From Mariannaea sp. PMI_226 (taxonomy: Eukaryota; Ascomycota; Sordariomycetes; Hypocreales; Nectriaceae), in NCBI GenBank assembly GCA_024336345.1, contig JANFOG010000013.1, forward strand, positions 620,001-684,000: a stretch of 64,000 nt of DNA. The letters run 5' to 3'. The position numbers were made by a program, and so were the translations under genes. Positions 48,940 through 61,248 of this stretch are shown here, piece after piece (positions within the stretch are counted from its first letter, which is position 1; every line of letters starts with the position of its first letter). The notes beneath the pieces were generated by a model. The model did not search any database, was not told where the DNA came from, and worked only from the letters and a program-made list of their open reading frames with translations.

Positions 48940-50911
48940 TTATGCCCCTCCATTTGGGTGTGTGCTGCGATAAGCATTCGGCTCATCGACTCCCTGTCCA
49001 CCACGAGTAGTACGGCTTGATCGTGGCGAATAGTCGTCATATGCCTCCTCTCGTGGTGTCGTATCAACCACCAAGCTCTGGCGCCTTGGGCCGCTGCTGC
49101 TCAAACTGCTACCAACTACAGTCCGAGGGATTGAATCGCTAGGCCCGCCCCGACTCTGGTAGTATCTATACTCTTGCTCGCGCGAGGGGCGACGGTCACC
49201 GCCGCGCGGATGGTGTGAATAAGAGGACGAGGACGACGTAGGACCTGGAAGGCTGGAGGACAGATTATAGTCTTCTGCAACACCACCACCGCCGCCGCCG
49301 CTGCCATTGAGGCTGCTGACAGACGTGCGGTAGCGGCTGCTAGATGTCGGGCTTCTCGACTTGGCGGCTCGTATGTTGCCCTCGGAATTCGCCCTAGATT
49401 TGAGGTGGCGAGGCAACTCTTTGCGAGAAGAAGGGGCGCGGTCGCTGGGCCTGTTGTAGGCTTCTCTAGTCTTGTGTCGATGGCGAGAGCTCCCGTAGTC
49501 TTCAGGTCGATAGCGCCCGGACTTATCATCTGGCCGAGAGGGTCGGTAGTGATGCGTTTCGCGCGTGTCTTTAGGCGACGTAGCTTCACCTGATTGCTCA
49601 ATCCATTTATACACAGAGTTTAGTACCAGTGTGCGGGTTTTCTGATGGAAAGCACTGGGCAATAAATGCCTCGAGAGCTGTCTAGGTAGCCTCTCCTGCT
49701 TGCCATTGACTAGTGGTCCGTCGGCGACAATGGGCAGCTCATCAACAATACTACGAAGACGAGTGGCTTCTTGATCTGGATACGCCTGTATGTGTCGGAC
49801 CATCCAGTTCTGGAATCCTGCAGGAGTCAACGCTGGGATTTTAGGTTTCGAGTCGGGCCTGCTCTGCACGAGGTGATAGCTGCATCCGAGGTCTTGGTAT
49901 AGTGACTCCAAGGGGGTGTAGTCCCGCTGGCCGAAGATTTCTTTCACAACTTAGCATTACATTTATCAGGCATGAAGTGTAAATAGCTTACCTTCAAATG
50001 GTATTATTTCGGAGCTGGGTTTGTATTTGGTGTAGAAGGCAAAGAGTTTCTCTGGCGTAATCACCAGAGAGTTGGTCGGCTCGTACTCAGTAATCTATCG
50101 TTGTCAGCAGGCATGTCATCTATACGAGGGAGCAAACTTACCACAAAGTTGGCAATTCCTCTGAGCACCTCCCCAAGACGACGTGTTGCCTGGCCGTTCT
50201 CATCAAACAGATTTCCCCACTTCAAGTCTACGGCCGACAGTTCAATGTCCTTGACAATGGCGTCCGGGGCCTCACGCCTGGGAGAGGGAGGCTCCTGACC
50301 GGGATTCAAATGAGCTGGGCGACCATGTAGGATAACCGGCCCTCTGTTGGAGAAGCGTACTGATGGTCGTGGCCTTGGTTGGGATGGCACCTCAGGGTCA
50401 CGCAACACACCCGAATCAGGTGCAGGCACCCGTTTTGCACAGACTTCCTCCGCGGCAGAGTCGGAGACGACCGACGATGCAGAACTACAGCCAGAGCCAT
50501 CATCTTTGGACTTGGGTAAACAAGATTCGTCCTTTTCTTCAGGGTCGTCCTCGACTGTCGCCTGATAGAGCTTCTTGGGAGGATCAGTGGCCATCTCGAG
50601 TGAAGATGACTTGGGGCTCACGGCCTCTTCCGTAGAAGGTGTGTCAACAGTGTCGGAGATTGCACTTGGTAAATTCTCAATAACTGCAGAATTATTAGTA
50701 TTGCCTGCGTCCGTATAATATAAGAAAGGAGTTACTTACGTTCAGATGTGACCTTGGCAAAGATCTCATCAAACAACTGAGACTTCATCTCATCAATAGC
50801 CAACTTTCTCACCAGTTCCTCAACTTGCTGCTTGGACATTTCGCCGGCGGAACTCATTCTCTTTCTCGTAAATGTCATGTTTCCTTGTCTGTCATCTTCT
50901 TCTGTTGCCAT
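48940..50911 (-). CDS. DUF7514-domain protein
   Basis: Four exons (50911-50740, 50683-50142, 50094-49992, 49949-48940; introns 56, 47 and 42 bp) give 608 residues. The domain runs from about 211 to 350: LKWGNLFDENGQATRRLGEV, IANFVITEYEPTNSLVITPE, FAFYTKYK and PLESLYQDLGCSYHLVQS, spliced across two introns. It is followed by a 250-residue disordered tail rich in Ser, Arg, Tyr and Pro with a GSGGGGGG run. The domain is widespread in filamentous fungi and has no known function. The frame stays open upstream to 51118, so the start is uncertain; ATG 50911 was preferred because the residues beyond it look like leader sequence. Intron 1 has a second in-frame acceptor 21 nt upstream, which would leave an implausible 35-bp intron. 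Confidence 0.8.
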
Positions 50912-51852
50912 CGGCCGTCCAGTGATGACTTTATCAACACGGCCGCGACTCTCGTGCAACTTTCCATTTACGTCCTGCATCTCCTCGGTGGACAGGAACG
51001 GTGGTCGGTGATTTTTTTTAAGCCTGTGATACCAAGCACAGAAGAGTCGCCTCAGGGGCACTGCACGACATATGACAAGGGCGAGAAAGGTTATTGAATG
51101 GGACGAAGGCCCAACCAAAGTTCAGTATCGGGAGCGGGAAAGGCACACTTGAGGCAGGTTTTAGGGAAAATGAGAAATTAGTACGAAGAGGGGGTGGGCG
51201 GGAGAGGGACCGTCTTTTACAACCGCTCAGAATGAAGAGTCACGCATTAGAAAGGAGGGAGGGGTGTCGTCGTATTCACTTGTCGCGGCGACATCTTGAG
51301 CTGGGGCAGGGTTGGGTAACTTTCTCCCATAGTCCTTTCTTTTTCGTAGGCTCCCCCCCTTGCCGTATTGTTAGAGAATGGCTTGTGACGCCCCAAGTTG
51401 GTGTGTAATAGTCAACATGGCTGCATAAGAGTAGACTACTTGCTAGAGGGTGAGTGCTTGTGCAAAAGACGACGATAGGTTGGAAGTTCCGGAGAGTGAT
51501 CCCTGTTCACGGGGAATGTCAGGCTTCAATGCGTTGACCGGGACTTGGGTGCTTTGTGTTATCAGCAAGTTGAGCTGAAAAAAAAAAAAAAAAAGTTAGA
51601 AGAGATCTGCACAGAGGGCGAAGTGGCTATTGGGAGAAATGATATGACGGGAGCACAAAGTGAGGAGGTGAGTTGAAAGGGCTGTGTTGCAGGTGGGGAC
51701 CTTGCGAGGAAGGAAGAAAGAGTATCACGTACTCACCCAAAAAGCCTTCAAAGTCCTTGACAGCCCTGATTTTCTCACCTTTCCTCAGTCTTCTCACCCA
51801 TGCGACTCGGATAATCATTGCCCTTGACTGCCACACTTTTGGGGCTTGCTCG

Positions 51853-51882
51853 CCCTCTTTTCCCTCTTTTCCCTCTTTTCCC
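51853..51882 (+). repeat. 9-bp tandem repeat
   Basis: CCCTCTTTT occurs three times without a mismatch, followed by CCC. It lies within pyrimidine-rich DNA and explains the Glu-Lys-Arg repeats in the opposite-strand frames. Confidence 0.85.
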
Positions 51883-52883
51883 ACCGAAATTGCCGTCCTT
51901 TTTCTTGTTTTTTTTTTAGTAGTTCCATCAACCTCCCCCAACCCACCTTAGCAAGCTCTCCCACCTCCCTCCCTCTTCTGGCTTGGTTGCTTGTCCTGTA
52001 TCCAAGCATATCACCAGACCAATGGAAGATACCACCTCCTCACTCGATTGGGCCGTGATGCCACGAGGCAACTGGTGCGCATCCCACAATCAACCATTCA
52101 TCGAAAAGCAAGGCTTTCACCCCTCCATGTCGTGCATCCATGACAGCAACTAGTAAGCACTCTGGTCGGGCGCCATCTAGTTAACTCTCCCTGTCCTAGA
52201 CCATTCGTGCTCCGCCACCTTCACCTTTATCCAGTCTGCGCCTTCGCCCTTCGCTGGAAGCGGGGTAACATTCTAAGAGTTCCGGTCCCGGTAACTAAAA
52301 GAAGACAGCTTATCGCTCCGTATAAATGACGGTGGCGCCGTTCAATCGGTTCGGGACGATCCTTCTCTGTTGGATGGCCACGGGATTGCGCGAGAGTGGA
52401 AAGGTGGGAAAGGTGCCTTGAGCGAGCAGGATATGATACGCGTGGCCCTCAACGACAAGAGGGCAATGGGGCAGTGAGGCTCTGCGTGGACCGTGGACAA
52501 ACAAGAACGAGAAGACTCATGTCAGATACTCAGTACGTCAGAGAGGTCCATTTCATGCATACAAGACCGGGTTAGTGGACTCTGACGCGGAGATGCTGCA
52601 AGTCATATGAAACGAACGATGATTAGGCACCTTTGCTTCTGCTACCGATTGCTCTTTTTGTTTAGATTCCAGTTTCACCACGGCTAGGTACCTGATACTA
52701 CTCTGTGCTGGCCGTCTTTCCTCTCGCAGCAGATTTCTCTACCGCTCAGATATTCCTTACTATCTCCTCTCCACCGCAGATAATAATAGCAAGGCTGGTT
52801 AGAACAAAGGAAAAGAAGATATGTGCGATTTAAACAATATACAATAAGCAATATGGGGCTTGCGGGAACCCTCAGAACCACCC

Positions 52884-52911
52884 AAAAAAAAAAAAAAAAA
52901 AAAAAAAAAAA
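52884..52911 (+). repeat. A28 homopolymer
   Basis: Twenty-eight consecutive A's, the longest homopolymer noticed in the window, about 90 bp from the lyase stop codon. Length is likely to vary between isolates or reads. Confidence 0.9.
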
Positions 52912-52998
52912 CAGTAACCAAGGACAGACTGCCACCCTCTTCTGCTTACCAAATCAAGCCACCTGAGCAAAGCGGGAATTGCCCATCTTTTCTGAAAC

Positions 52999-54947
52999 TT
53001 ACGCCTTGTACAACAGGTCAAGGAAACCGGAAGCCAAGTCTACGACGATGCTCTTGTTGGGTAGCGAACCCGCAACGCCGTAGAGCGCGGCCGAATCACC
53101 CATCGCTTGGCCCTTGGGAGCCTTACCTTCTACGAACAGAGCTCGCATTTTCTCGCGCTCATCCTCGACAACAGCCTCGAGGTCGGAAATCAGCCGTTCC
53201 CAAGCTTTCGTGATGGGAAGCGTGACGGCAATGTGGATAGCAGGAGGGTTCTGCAGGGCATTGAGATGCCACCCCTTGGCCGACATGCCGTCGGCAATGT
53301 CATAAATGTCGAGGTTGCGAGCAGTAAACGCCACCACCGATACAAGCGGCCTACCCATGATTTCCAGCTCGCCACCCAGTGCAGGAGTGTGCTGGATGGC
53401 ATCAGAAATCTTCTTGGTGGTACCTACAATCTTTTGGCAGGCGTCAATGTATCCAGACTCTCCAATTGTCATCAGACTAGCCCAGCATCCCGCAATGAGC
53501 GCACCAGGTCGCGATCCTGCAATTCCCGGGGAGGCGTACACGCCGCCTGACCAATCGGGTGAGATGAAGTATTGGTAGCTTCGTAGTTCAGCGGATCGGT
53601 ACAGGACGGTAGAGTTGCCCTTGGGCGCAAATCCGTACTTGTGGGTGTCGCAGCTGATACTGGTGACGCCCTTTAGACGGAAGTCGAACAGCTGGGATTC
53701 GAAACCGGCCTTTTCCAGGAAGGGGACAAGGAAGGAGCCCAAGCAGCAGTCGACGTGTAACCAAACATTTTTGCGCAGTGCCAGCTGAGATAACGCAACA
53801 ATGTCATCAATGATGCCGTGGGGGAAGTTGGGCGCCGATCCAACGAGCAGGATTGTATTGGAGTTGACGAGACGAGACACGGCGCGAACATTGACCTGGT
53901 AATTGGGCGCTGGGCATTCCACAAGATGAAGTTTGATCTTGAAGTACTGAGCGGCCTTGTGGAAAGCTGTATGTGCAGTTTCGGGAATAATCCTAGGCGG
54001 GCGCATGTTAGTGAGCTGTTCAAGCAGGGGAGCTGATCCAGAAAAAAAATCATGACCTACATTTCGGGCTCGGTTACACCACGCTCGTGATATGCTCTCT
54101 GACGCGCAGCCAAACAGGCCATGAGGATACTATCGGTGCCTCCACTAGTGGAAGTGCCAGCAGCATTGGGTGGTGAATGGAACATGCCCAGAACCATGCT
54201 CACCACCTCGGCCTCCATCTTGCGCACGCCCGGGAAGACGTCGGGGTGAATGGGATTGGCTACGGTGAACTTGCCGAACGCCTCGGTCTGCAACTTCAAG
54301 AGCTCATCTTCACCATGGTATACGGCGCCAGAGACGCACCCATCCTCCCACCGGGTGTGGTCCATGTTTGCGAGAGCCTCGAGCTCGGTTCGGACGACGT
54401 CGTGGGGGAGGCCTTCCTTGGGCAGGGAGAGATATCGGGTCTGGTCTTGGGGTACCAGCTTTTTGGACATTTTGGCAATGGCCTCTTTAACCTGCTTCTG
54501 TACCTTGCCACGCACCCCCGGGGCGCGCAGGAAGTAGCCATAGAGGATGCGGGCAACGTTGGTGTATAGCTCGACGATGGAGCCGATAATGCCACGGCCC
54601 TTGAGCTGCAGGAATGTGCGACGGGTCCATCGGAGGACGAATAGGACAAGGAGGATGTTGCGCAATCTGCGAGAGGTTGAAATCCAAAAGTGTCAGTTCT
54701 CATCGTGTTGTGGACTGTGCTCGGCGACGATGTTGAAATGTGCAAACAGTGGCTACGCTTGGGAAACGCAGGCAAGCAGCCATAGAGCTAGCTCCCTTGC
54801 ATCTCCCATGTGAAAACAAGAGGGATCTCAACACGCGACGACTTACAAGTCCAAATTAATCAAGGCCCAGGAGAACTCGTGTCTCCTGCGTCTCACAGAC
54901 TCAAAGCTGCCGCGCAAGCTGGCAGGTAATCGAGAGGAACCAGGCAT
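52999..54947 (-). CDS. dpl1: Sphingosine-1-phosphate lyase
   Basis: A PLP enzyme of the endoplasmic reticulum that cleaves phosphorylated sphingoid bases to a fatty aldehyde and phosphoethanolamine, the exit step of sphingolipid breakdown. Three exons (54947-54847, 54666-54061, 53992-52999) give 566 residues, near the family length. A hydrophobic N-terminal anchor (LLRNILLVLFVLRW, about 34-47) precedes the group II decarboxylase-type domain. The cofactor lysine is K354 in SCDTHKYGFAPKGNS; the aspartate of WLHVDCCLG (317) should contact the pyridine nitrogen; TSTSGGTDSILMA is the phosphate-binding loop. The first intron is long for this window (180 bp). The second joins TEPEM to IIPETAH at a conserved place. 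All key residues are intact. Confidence 0.95.
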
Positions 54948-57633
54948 CTTGGGTGGTTTAACCAAGGGGCCCAACAAGAGAAAACTTGCAAAGGATGGTG
55001 TTTTATCTAAGTTGAGGTCGTCGACGTCAAAGACCTAGAGATAGCTCCGTTGACATCGCGGGGGGGGATAGGGCACTATTTGGAGATATTTTAGCGGGGC
55101 AAACTAGCCGCTATCCGGGGGGCGACCCCCATCACATGCAGTCTACGAACCCCCCCGGCTACGCCTTAACCCAGCCGAGTGTCACCCCCCGGCATTGTTG
55201 GCCAACCGCTGTAACTGCAGCAGTTCGAGCGGCCGAGTTTGGCATTTTTAGCGGTGACTGTGCCACTGAGAAGGCCTAAAAGTAAGGTGGATAGGGTGGT
55301 GAACGGCGAACGGTGGCGAACGGGGAACAGACGGGACCCCTGTAAACCACACCTGTAAATTACTTAATGTTGGAGGTAACGTAACCTAGTAATTTGACAT
55401 TTTAAGCCTCCCCTCACACCGAGAAAAAGCATTATCGGTAGAGTATTTAGCAATAAAAGGATTATTCGTACTTAAACTAATACGTACAGATTCGGGAGTC
55501 TTCTCATCGATAGTAATCACGACCAAACTGCCACTAAGTAAGGATTCTGTCTACATAGTACTTTCCTGAAGAGAGAGACAATGAGAGTGGAGGTTTTGAC
55601 TAACAGAATGGAATACGAAGTGCCAAAGTACTCAAAACTCTTGATAACTTTCCTCATGCAGCAGGCCCGGCAAATATCACTCAAAGTCCGGCTCCGTTCC
55701 ACGACGTACCTGTTCATCGGCCTTTTCGCACGCCAATGAGATCTATTTTCAGAGCATGTTTGAATGTCCGGAACCTGTTCCTGATGACGCAAATTGGTGT
55801 GACGGACGGACGGACGGGGGAGGGGACGGGCGACGGGGGCTAAAAAGAGGGTAACCCAGTCCTCTCTCTAGCGAACCTGCCTAAGCGAACAAAGCGAAAA
55901 ATGGACGGGAACGGTGGATGATCAGCCAGGATTACCTGGGGATGTTGCCGAATGCTCTGAATCAGTTAGAGTAGTCTTGGCCAGTGATGCTAGTGATGAT
56001 GATGAGAAGAGACAAAGGCAGTGAGGTAGTTTGGACTGGAGTACCAATGTCCAAGGTCATGGGCAATCTCAAAATCATCCTTGCGCCGATTGCTCAGAAT
56101 TGAGTCGGTGAATTAGTTCCCCGGGTTTCTCGTTTAGGTATCTTGCCCGATGGAAATGATTTCAAGTACAAAAAAAAAAAAAGGCTTGTGCAGGTAGGCT
56201 TGACTTTTGTGTAAGCCGCTGTACACATGCCATGTATTGAGATGCCGATTGAAGATATTTGACAGCTTCAACAGCAATTCCAGTGTTCACAAGTAATATC
56301 GCTTAAGAGCAACCCAGATTACCTAGCTACTGACAAAGCATCAGGCTTTCGAACAACAGATGACTCAATTAATTACTGTATCCGTATACCATGTTGTTTT
56401 CCCCTCGACAAAAGCTCCCTCCAAATGAAAGCCCACTTGTGGGTCATACATAGCTCCCCCATTCGCATCTTTCGGATCGTCGGGTTTCTCGGGTTCCAAC
56501 CTTTCAACAAAGGTCCAGCTAGACTCAAAATAATGCCCTCTCCCGAGCCCAAGTCAACCACATGGCCCCCCGGCCTGTTCTGCCGCAAAACAAAAAAGCA
56601 CGAGCTCAGGGCAGTTCGTAATCGTTTCTAGAAGTAGTTACAACTTGCAGCTTACTCTATTTCACCTACATACCGGTAGTAGCCCGATGAACCTATTTCC
56701 CACCATGTTTACCACTCATGTCGCCATGAACAAGACGCATCATGACCGCTTTTGCCTGGCGGTCACCCACTCATGACACTCGTCGTGGCACCTCATGTAC
56801 TATGACATAGGTGCCGTTGTATTAATCGTTGGTGGGATTTTGTTCCCCCGTCACCGCATCGGCATTCACCAGTCCAGTCAGAGCAAAGCATCGAATGACC
56901 AATAGCATCATCAACGTGAAGGCCAGGCAAAGCACATGACTAGACTTGGACTTGTTGAGCAACCTACATGTAGCATCAAAACCCTACTGTAACTGCGGCT
57001 ACAGTCGCATGCTGCGCAAGCAGAGCCATCTGGTTGGATGAATAACTTCTCTTGCCAATAAACGCCTCAAGCGTGGCTCTCACACTCACACATGCTCTCC
57101 CGTCCCCCTCCTCCCAATATGCACAGAGCACTTGGAGAAAGAATGGGGTTTTGCTCCACCACTCTGCTCTCCTATTCGACCTAACTAGAGGAGCAGTTAT
57201 CTTCCACGGCCACCTTCTCAAAATCTTCATATCAAATGGTCTACCATGAAGCAAGAGATACTATTTCTTCGGTCTCTAAAATGGCAAACTCCGTTTTTCT
57301 TCGCGGCTGCGTCTACCAGCCATCGAATGACTTACTTGACCAGAAGCGAGTAGCCAAAATTAGCCGCCGTATCTCATGATATCTTTATTTGGGCGGCTGG
57401 AGCTGAACCAACAGCATAAGCAATGTAACTCAATCCCTGCGCGCGTATGTCGACCAACAACACTCTTGGCAAGGCAGACCAGCTCAAAAATCTGAAACGA
57501 ATGCGTTTTAACGAAAGGGGACAGTAGGCTGAGGCTCTGTCTTACGTTTATTCTGTGGACTTTGTTGTCGATCGTTCCTCTTCCATGAAATACAACCCAA
57601 CAAACCCTCAAAACCGGTTGAGCACTTCTTCGT
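54948..57633. other. Intergenic, no intact gene
   Basis: Contains G/C runs around 55060-55190 and a short tandem CGGA at 55802-55816. At 56373-56588 on the minus strand a 71-codon frame begins RPGGHVVDLGSGEGIIL, which resembles motif I of SAM-dependent methyltransferases; no further methyltransferase motif follows, so it is at most a fragment. Nothing else supportable. Confidence 0.4.
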
Positions 57634-58485
57634 ATGAGAGAGCAAACTATGCTTCTTCATAGTCTCTTTTTTCTCTTTCCGGTAACCGCGTCGGCGATTG
57701 CGCAGTGCTACGCCATCAACGGCTCCGCGGTCCACGATGTCTTCCCGTGCGAGCCCAACAGTGAAACGAGTATCTGCTGCACTTCCAACGGTCTTTGTCT
57801 GAATGCTCACGACAACCAAGCATGGTCTCAGCAGGGCTGTACCGATAAAAACTGGTCACAGCCGTGCCTGAAACATTGCGATGTAGGTATGAAAAGGCTC
57901 ACCAACCTGACCTAAGACTGATTTTGATCCTACTTTTCTTGCTGTTCCTGTAGCGGCGCGGTCTCGGCTAACTCGATGCTGTCTACAGATTCCGGTTATC
58001 CCACCATATTCGAATGCGAAGGCGGCGGAGATTTCTCGACCATGAAGGCATGCTGCGGAAATCTTATCGATTGTTGCGTCAAAGAAGACCCAGACATATT
58101 CTCCGTTGCTGTGGCCACGTCGATCTGGAAAGCCCCGACGGGCACGACCTCGACCTCAGCTTCATCTGCTCCCTCATCGACCTCGCATAAAGAAAGCGCA
58201 GATTCCTCATCGGCTTCATCATCGACGTCGACGTCGCAGGCTGCGTCCGACAAAAACAATTCGAAAAACCTGGCCATCGGCCTCGGTGTCGGTATCCCAG
58301 CCGCCGCGTTCGTCATCGCGGGTGTCTTGTTCTATTTCGCCCGGCAAATACAGCAGAGAAACAATCTATTGCGAGAGCAGTTGTCGAGACCAGAAAAGGG
58401 CTACGATATGGGGGTGCCGGCAATGGTGCAGACTCATCCAGCCGAGTTATCCACGGTAATGCAACCCCGAGAGTTGGAAAGCTAG
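57634..58485 (+). CDS. Cysteine-rich single-pass membrane protein
   Basis: Two exons (57634-57886 and 57989-58485) give 249 residues. Residues 1-23 form a signal peptide ending near ASAIAQ. The ectodomain has paired cysteines (CEPNSETSICCTSNGLCL, CLKHCD, KACCGNLIDCC), then a Ser/Thr-rich stalk (about 135-175) likely to be O-glycosylated. One transmembrane segment (NLAIGLGVGIPAAAFVIAGV and on, about 178-203) precedes a short polar tail. This layout is common in fungal surface proteins resembling sensors, but ligand and function are unknown. The 102-bp intron was set by a GTATGA donor, a CTAAC branch site and the acceptor at 57988, the only combination that keeps frame. An internal methionine (residue 6) is an equally good start. 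Confidence 0.75.
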
Positions 58486-59726
58486 CGTCACCTTTCGCTT
58501 GAATGGAGAGAGAGAGAGCATGTTTTTGTGTTTCTTTTTATATAAGTTGGCAAATTCACTCTTTGATGCTTGGGTATTCATCCATAGCATGGTGTTGAAA
58601 CGACGATATCCAGGGAAAGGCTGGGAAAGCTGTGGACGGACATGCAGTGAGGACATTCTGCTACCGCTACCACGTATTTTTAAAATCCAATAATGCCAAG
58701 TTGAACGATTTTTAGAGACATTGCCTCAATTAATTTGCTGTCGAAATATCATGCATGGATTCTTGACAGATGAACCTGATAAGAAGCTCAAGCTGTTGTC
58801 AGTTTGGCTTCTGACTAAGCAATTTGCGGCAGTGAAGGCGAGGAGTGAAGTGATGAATATCGAGACTAAAAGCAAAATAAGCAATTTTATAGTCTTTAAA
58901 ATAAATGCCTAAAATAGTTTATAATAGACTAGCGTAATAATGAATCTGAAGGTCATTAGTCTTGAAACCGGAGTAGAGTGGCTTGGAGCCGCTCAATCCA
59001 CTGCCCATCAGCCAAGTACCAGTCCAACATGGCAAATTCCATCTGCCAACCATCTAAATATCCATAATAACGACGATTGTCGGAACCCAACTGTCAAAGC
59101 TCGTTTACATCTAAGTTATTAAAAAGCTTCTAGTAATACCTTAACTTATCCATCCACTCGCATTCCCACCGTCCAATCAGTTCAATTGGTCTGCCAGCAT
59201 GTCGTTCCTGACGCCCAAGTGGCTAAAAGCTACTGCAACTTAGCTGAACTTGGTGAAGTCGCCAAAACAAGAGACATTCCACCAAGGTTTAAATGGACGC
59301 ATTGAACACCATCCACACGGCTTTCAACTGGTTGAGCATAAATCCAGGCGGCCTAATAGGCTGGGAAGCCCGACTGGCTTGCCCGTCTCTCTCTCGACTT
59401 GGAGACGGATGATGACGTCTCACTCACGATGTCGGTCGCTCTATTCCCCCGCGTTTCCCCAGATTTCCCAACACCAACGGTTTTCCGGCCATTATTTGCC
59501 ACTGTTGTCTTTTCTCGTACAGAAAAGAAACATGCAAAAAAAGACCTCCAATGCGACGTTCTATTTCCCTCTCTTTATATACATCTTCGCTTTCCACCTC
59601 AGCCCGGAAGTGCTGCAACCTTCCATGCTGATCGTCCTTCGTTCTCTTCACCAACGGCTCTCCCAGTGGCGCGGCATGTGGCTTGCCTTCTCCCAGCAGG
59701 CCGGTCATGAACGAAAGGTGGCGAGC
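58486..59726. other. Intergenic, no gene recognised
   Basis: 3' UTR of the preceding gene and promoter of the DUF7703 gene. The plus-strand frame from 59250 is open into the first DUF7703 exon, but its first 159 codons have no protein-like features and are treated as upstream sequence. Confidence 0.45.
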
Positions 59727-60863
59727 ATGGCTGTTCCCGGCCTCCTCGCTTCTTCCCTCAGTAAAAGAGGGGGATTGATCTACAGCTCGACGGATGTCAT
59801 GGTTCTTGTAATTATCTCAGCCAAAGCTCAAAACCAAAACTAGAGCGTCGCATGAACTAATTTGCCCATATAGGTCTGTACGGCCCTTTCCCTGTATAAC
59901 TGCTTAGAGCTCCTTGCCATGATCGTCGTCACCTTTAGACGATACAGAAGTCTTTACTTCTGGAGTCTCTTCATCACAACATTTGGGATTATTCCGTATT
60001 CAGTTGGTTGGTCAGCCGGCTGGTTCGGCTACCTTCCAAAACTTTTCGCCATGATTCTCAGCAGCTTAGGTTGGTACCTGCTCGTCACTGGACAGTCAGT
60101 CGTTCTATACTCCCGACTCCATCTCGTTCTTTACAATGAGAAGATCCTTCGTGCTGTTCTATGGATGATTATCATCAATGGCTGTACTTGGCATACCACC
60201 ATGACGGTGCTGCTATATACCCAAGGCCTGACTTCAAGTCGAATGGGTAAACCCCTTACTCCTATATACAGCACCCTAGAGAAAGTTCAGTTGGCCTTTT
60301 TCTGCCTCCAGGAATTCATCATCTCCGGACTGTATCTCTGGAAAGTTGTGGATATTCTCAGAACCTCAGTCGACCAAAAGCGACGCTTCATGTGGTATCT
60401 TGTTATCGTCAACGTCGTTATCATTGTAATGGATATTGGACTACTGGTCATCATGTACAAGAACCATTTTCTTCTAGAGCAAGGGATCAAGGTCGTCATC
60501 TACTCGGTGAAACTCAAGCTGGAGTTTGCCACCCTCAGCAAGTTAGTCGAGTTTGTCAAGTCTCGTGGGGATTCGTCTCATTCAAATGCGACCGGAGCTC
60601 TGTCTCATCACGCCATGAATAGTTTCGTCGATCACTCCAGCAGTCGTTCAAGGGCGGATGATAAAAGACCCCGTTCGGGCGGTAAGCAGGACGTCGTCTC
60701 GGTTGACGATTCGAACCCAGATCCTGGTACATCAAGCCGCCAGGCGAGCAACGACGATACAACCACGAGACAGACCGAAACGCGGGAATCATCTTTGGAA
60801 ATTGAGAATATAGGCGCAAGGCAACTCTATGATGCTGCAGTTCGGCAAATATCTAAAAGGTAG
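59727..60863 (+). CDS. DUF7703 multi-pass membrane protein
   Basis: Two exons (59727-59807 and 59874-60863) give 356 residues. The first exon (MAVPGLLASSLSKRGGLIYS and on) ends at a GTAATT donor. The 66-bp intron has a CTAAT branch site and TATAG acceptor, and joins MVL to VCTALSLYNCLELLAMIVV, completing the first transmembrane helix. About seven hydrophobic segments follow, including TFRRYRSLYFWSLFITTFG, WYLLVTGQSVVLYSRLHLV and WYLVIVNVVIIVMDIGLLVI, matching the fungal DUF7703 pattern. A soluble 130-residue tail is polar and disordered. Starting at the internal ATG 59919 would cut off most of helix 1. Function is unknown; a receptor-like role is only suggested by topology. Confidence 0.83.
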
Positions 60864-61248
60864 CATACTGATAATATTGGACCCCAAATAAAATATACAT
60901 GTAATATTTCATGATGTTTTTGAAGTGAACTCCCTCAAAAAGACTGCCAAAGACATCGGCTATCGAATTCGCAGAACACCACGAGAGAGGCTAAAGGCTA
61001 CCATCTTGAGTTTTCGTAATACATATATATGAGACATAAGCTATGTAAAAGAAATTTGGTATAAAAAGAAAAAGAAAAAGAAAAAAAGAAAAGGTCAAAG
61101 TTCGATTCTGTCGGTATACGATGATGACTTAGTGCGGAATGAAGTGCCTGCAACATTCAAACCAGCCTCTCTACTATCCTCAACCAAAAAGGAAACAAAA
61201 AAAATTGTCAAATATTCTCTTTGCTTTTCTTTCTTCACCTCTCGTACA
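60864..61248. other. Short intergenic between converging genes
   Basis: Contains an AAAAAG-type purine repeat at about 61064-61092. No gene or RNA seen. Confidence 0.5.

Larger units (their letters stand above)
50912..52998. other. Intergenic, repeat-bearing
   Basis: Holds the upstream region of the DUF7514 gene and, to the right, the 3' side of the lyase gene. Frames at 51627-52058 overlap on opposite strands and arise from simple repeats. An A16 run lies near 51579-51594. Confidence 0.45.

Noticed and set aside
51627..52058. Opposed 70-104-codon frames with Glu-Lys-Arg or Phe-Pro-Ser repeats
   Set aside because: Explained by the 9-bp tandem repeat and flanking pyrimidine tracts.
60705..60730. 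GGGTTCGAATC on the minus strand, a B-box-like word
   Set aside because: It lies inside the DUF7703 coding region and the T stem does not pair; no tRNA fold.
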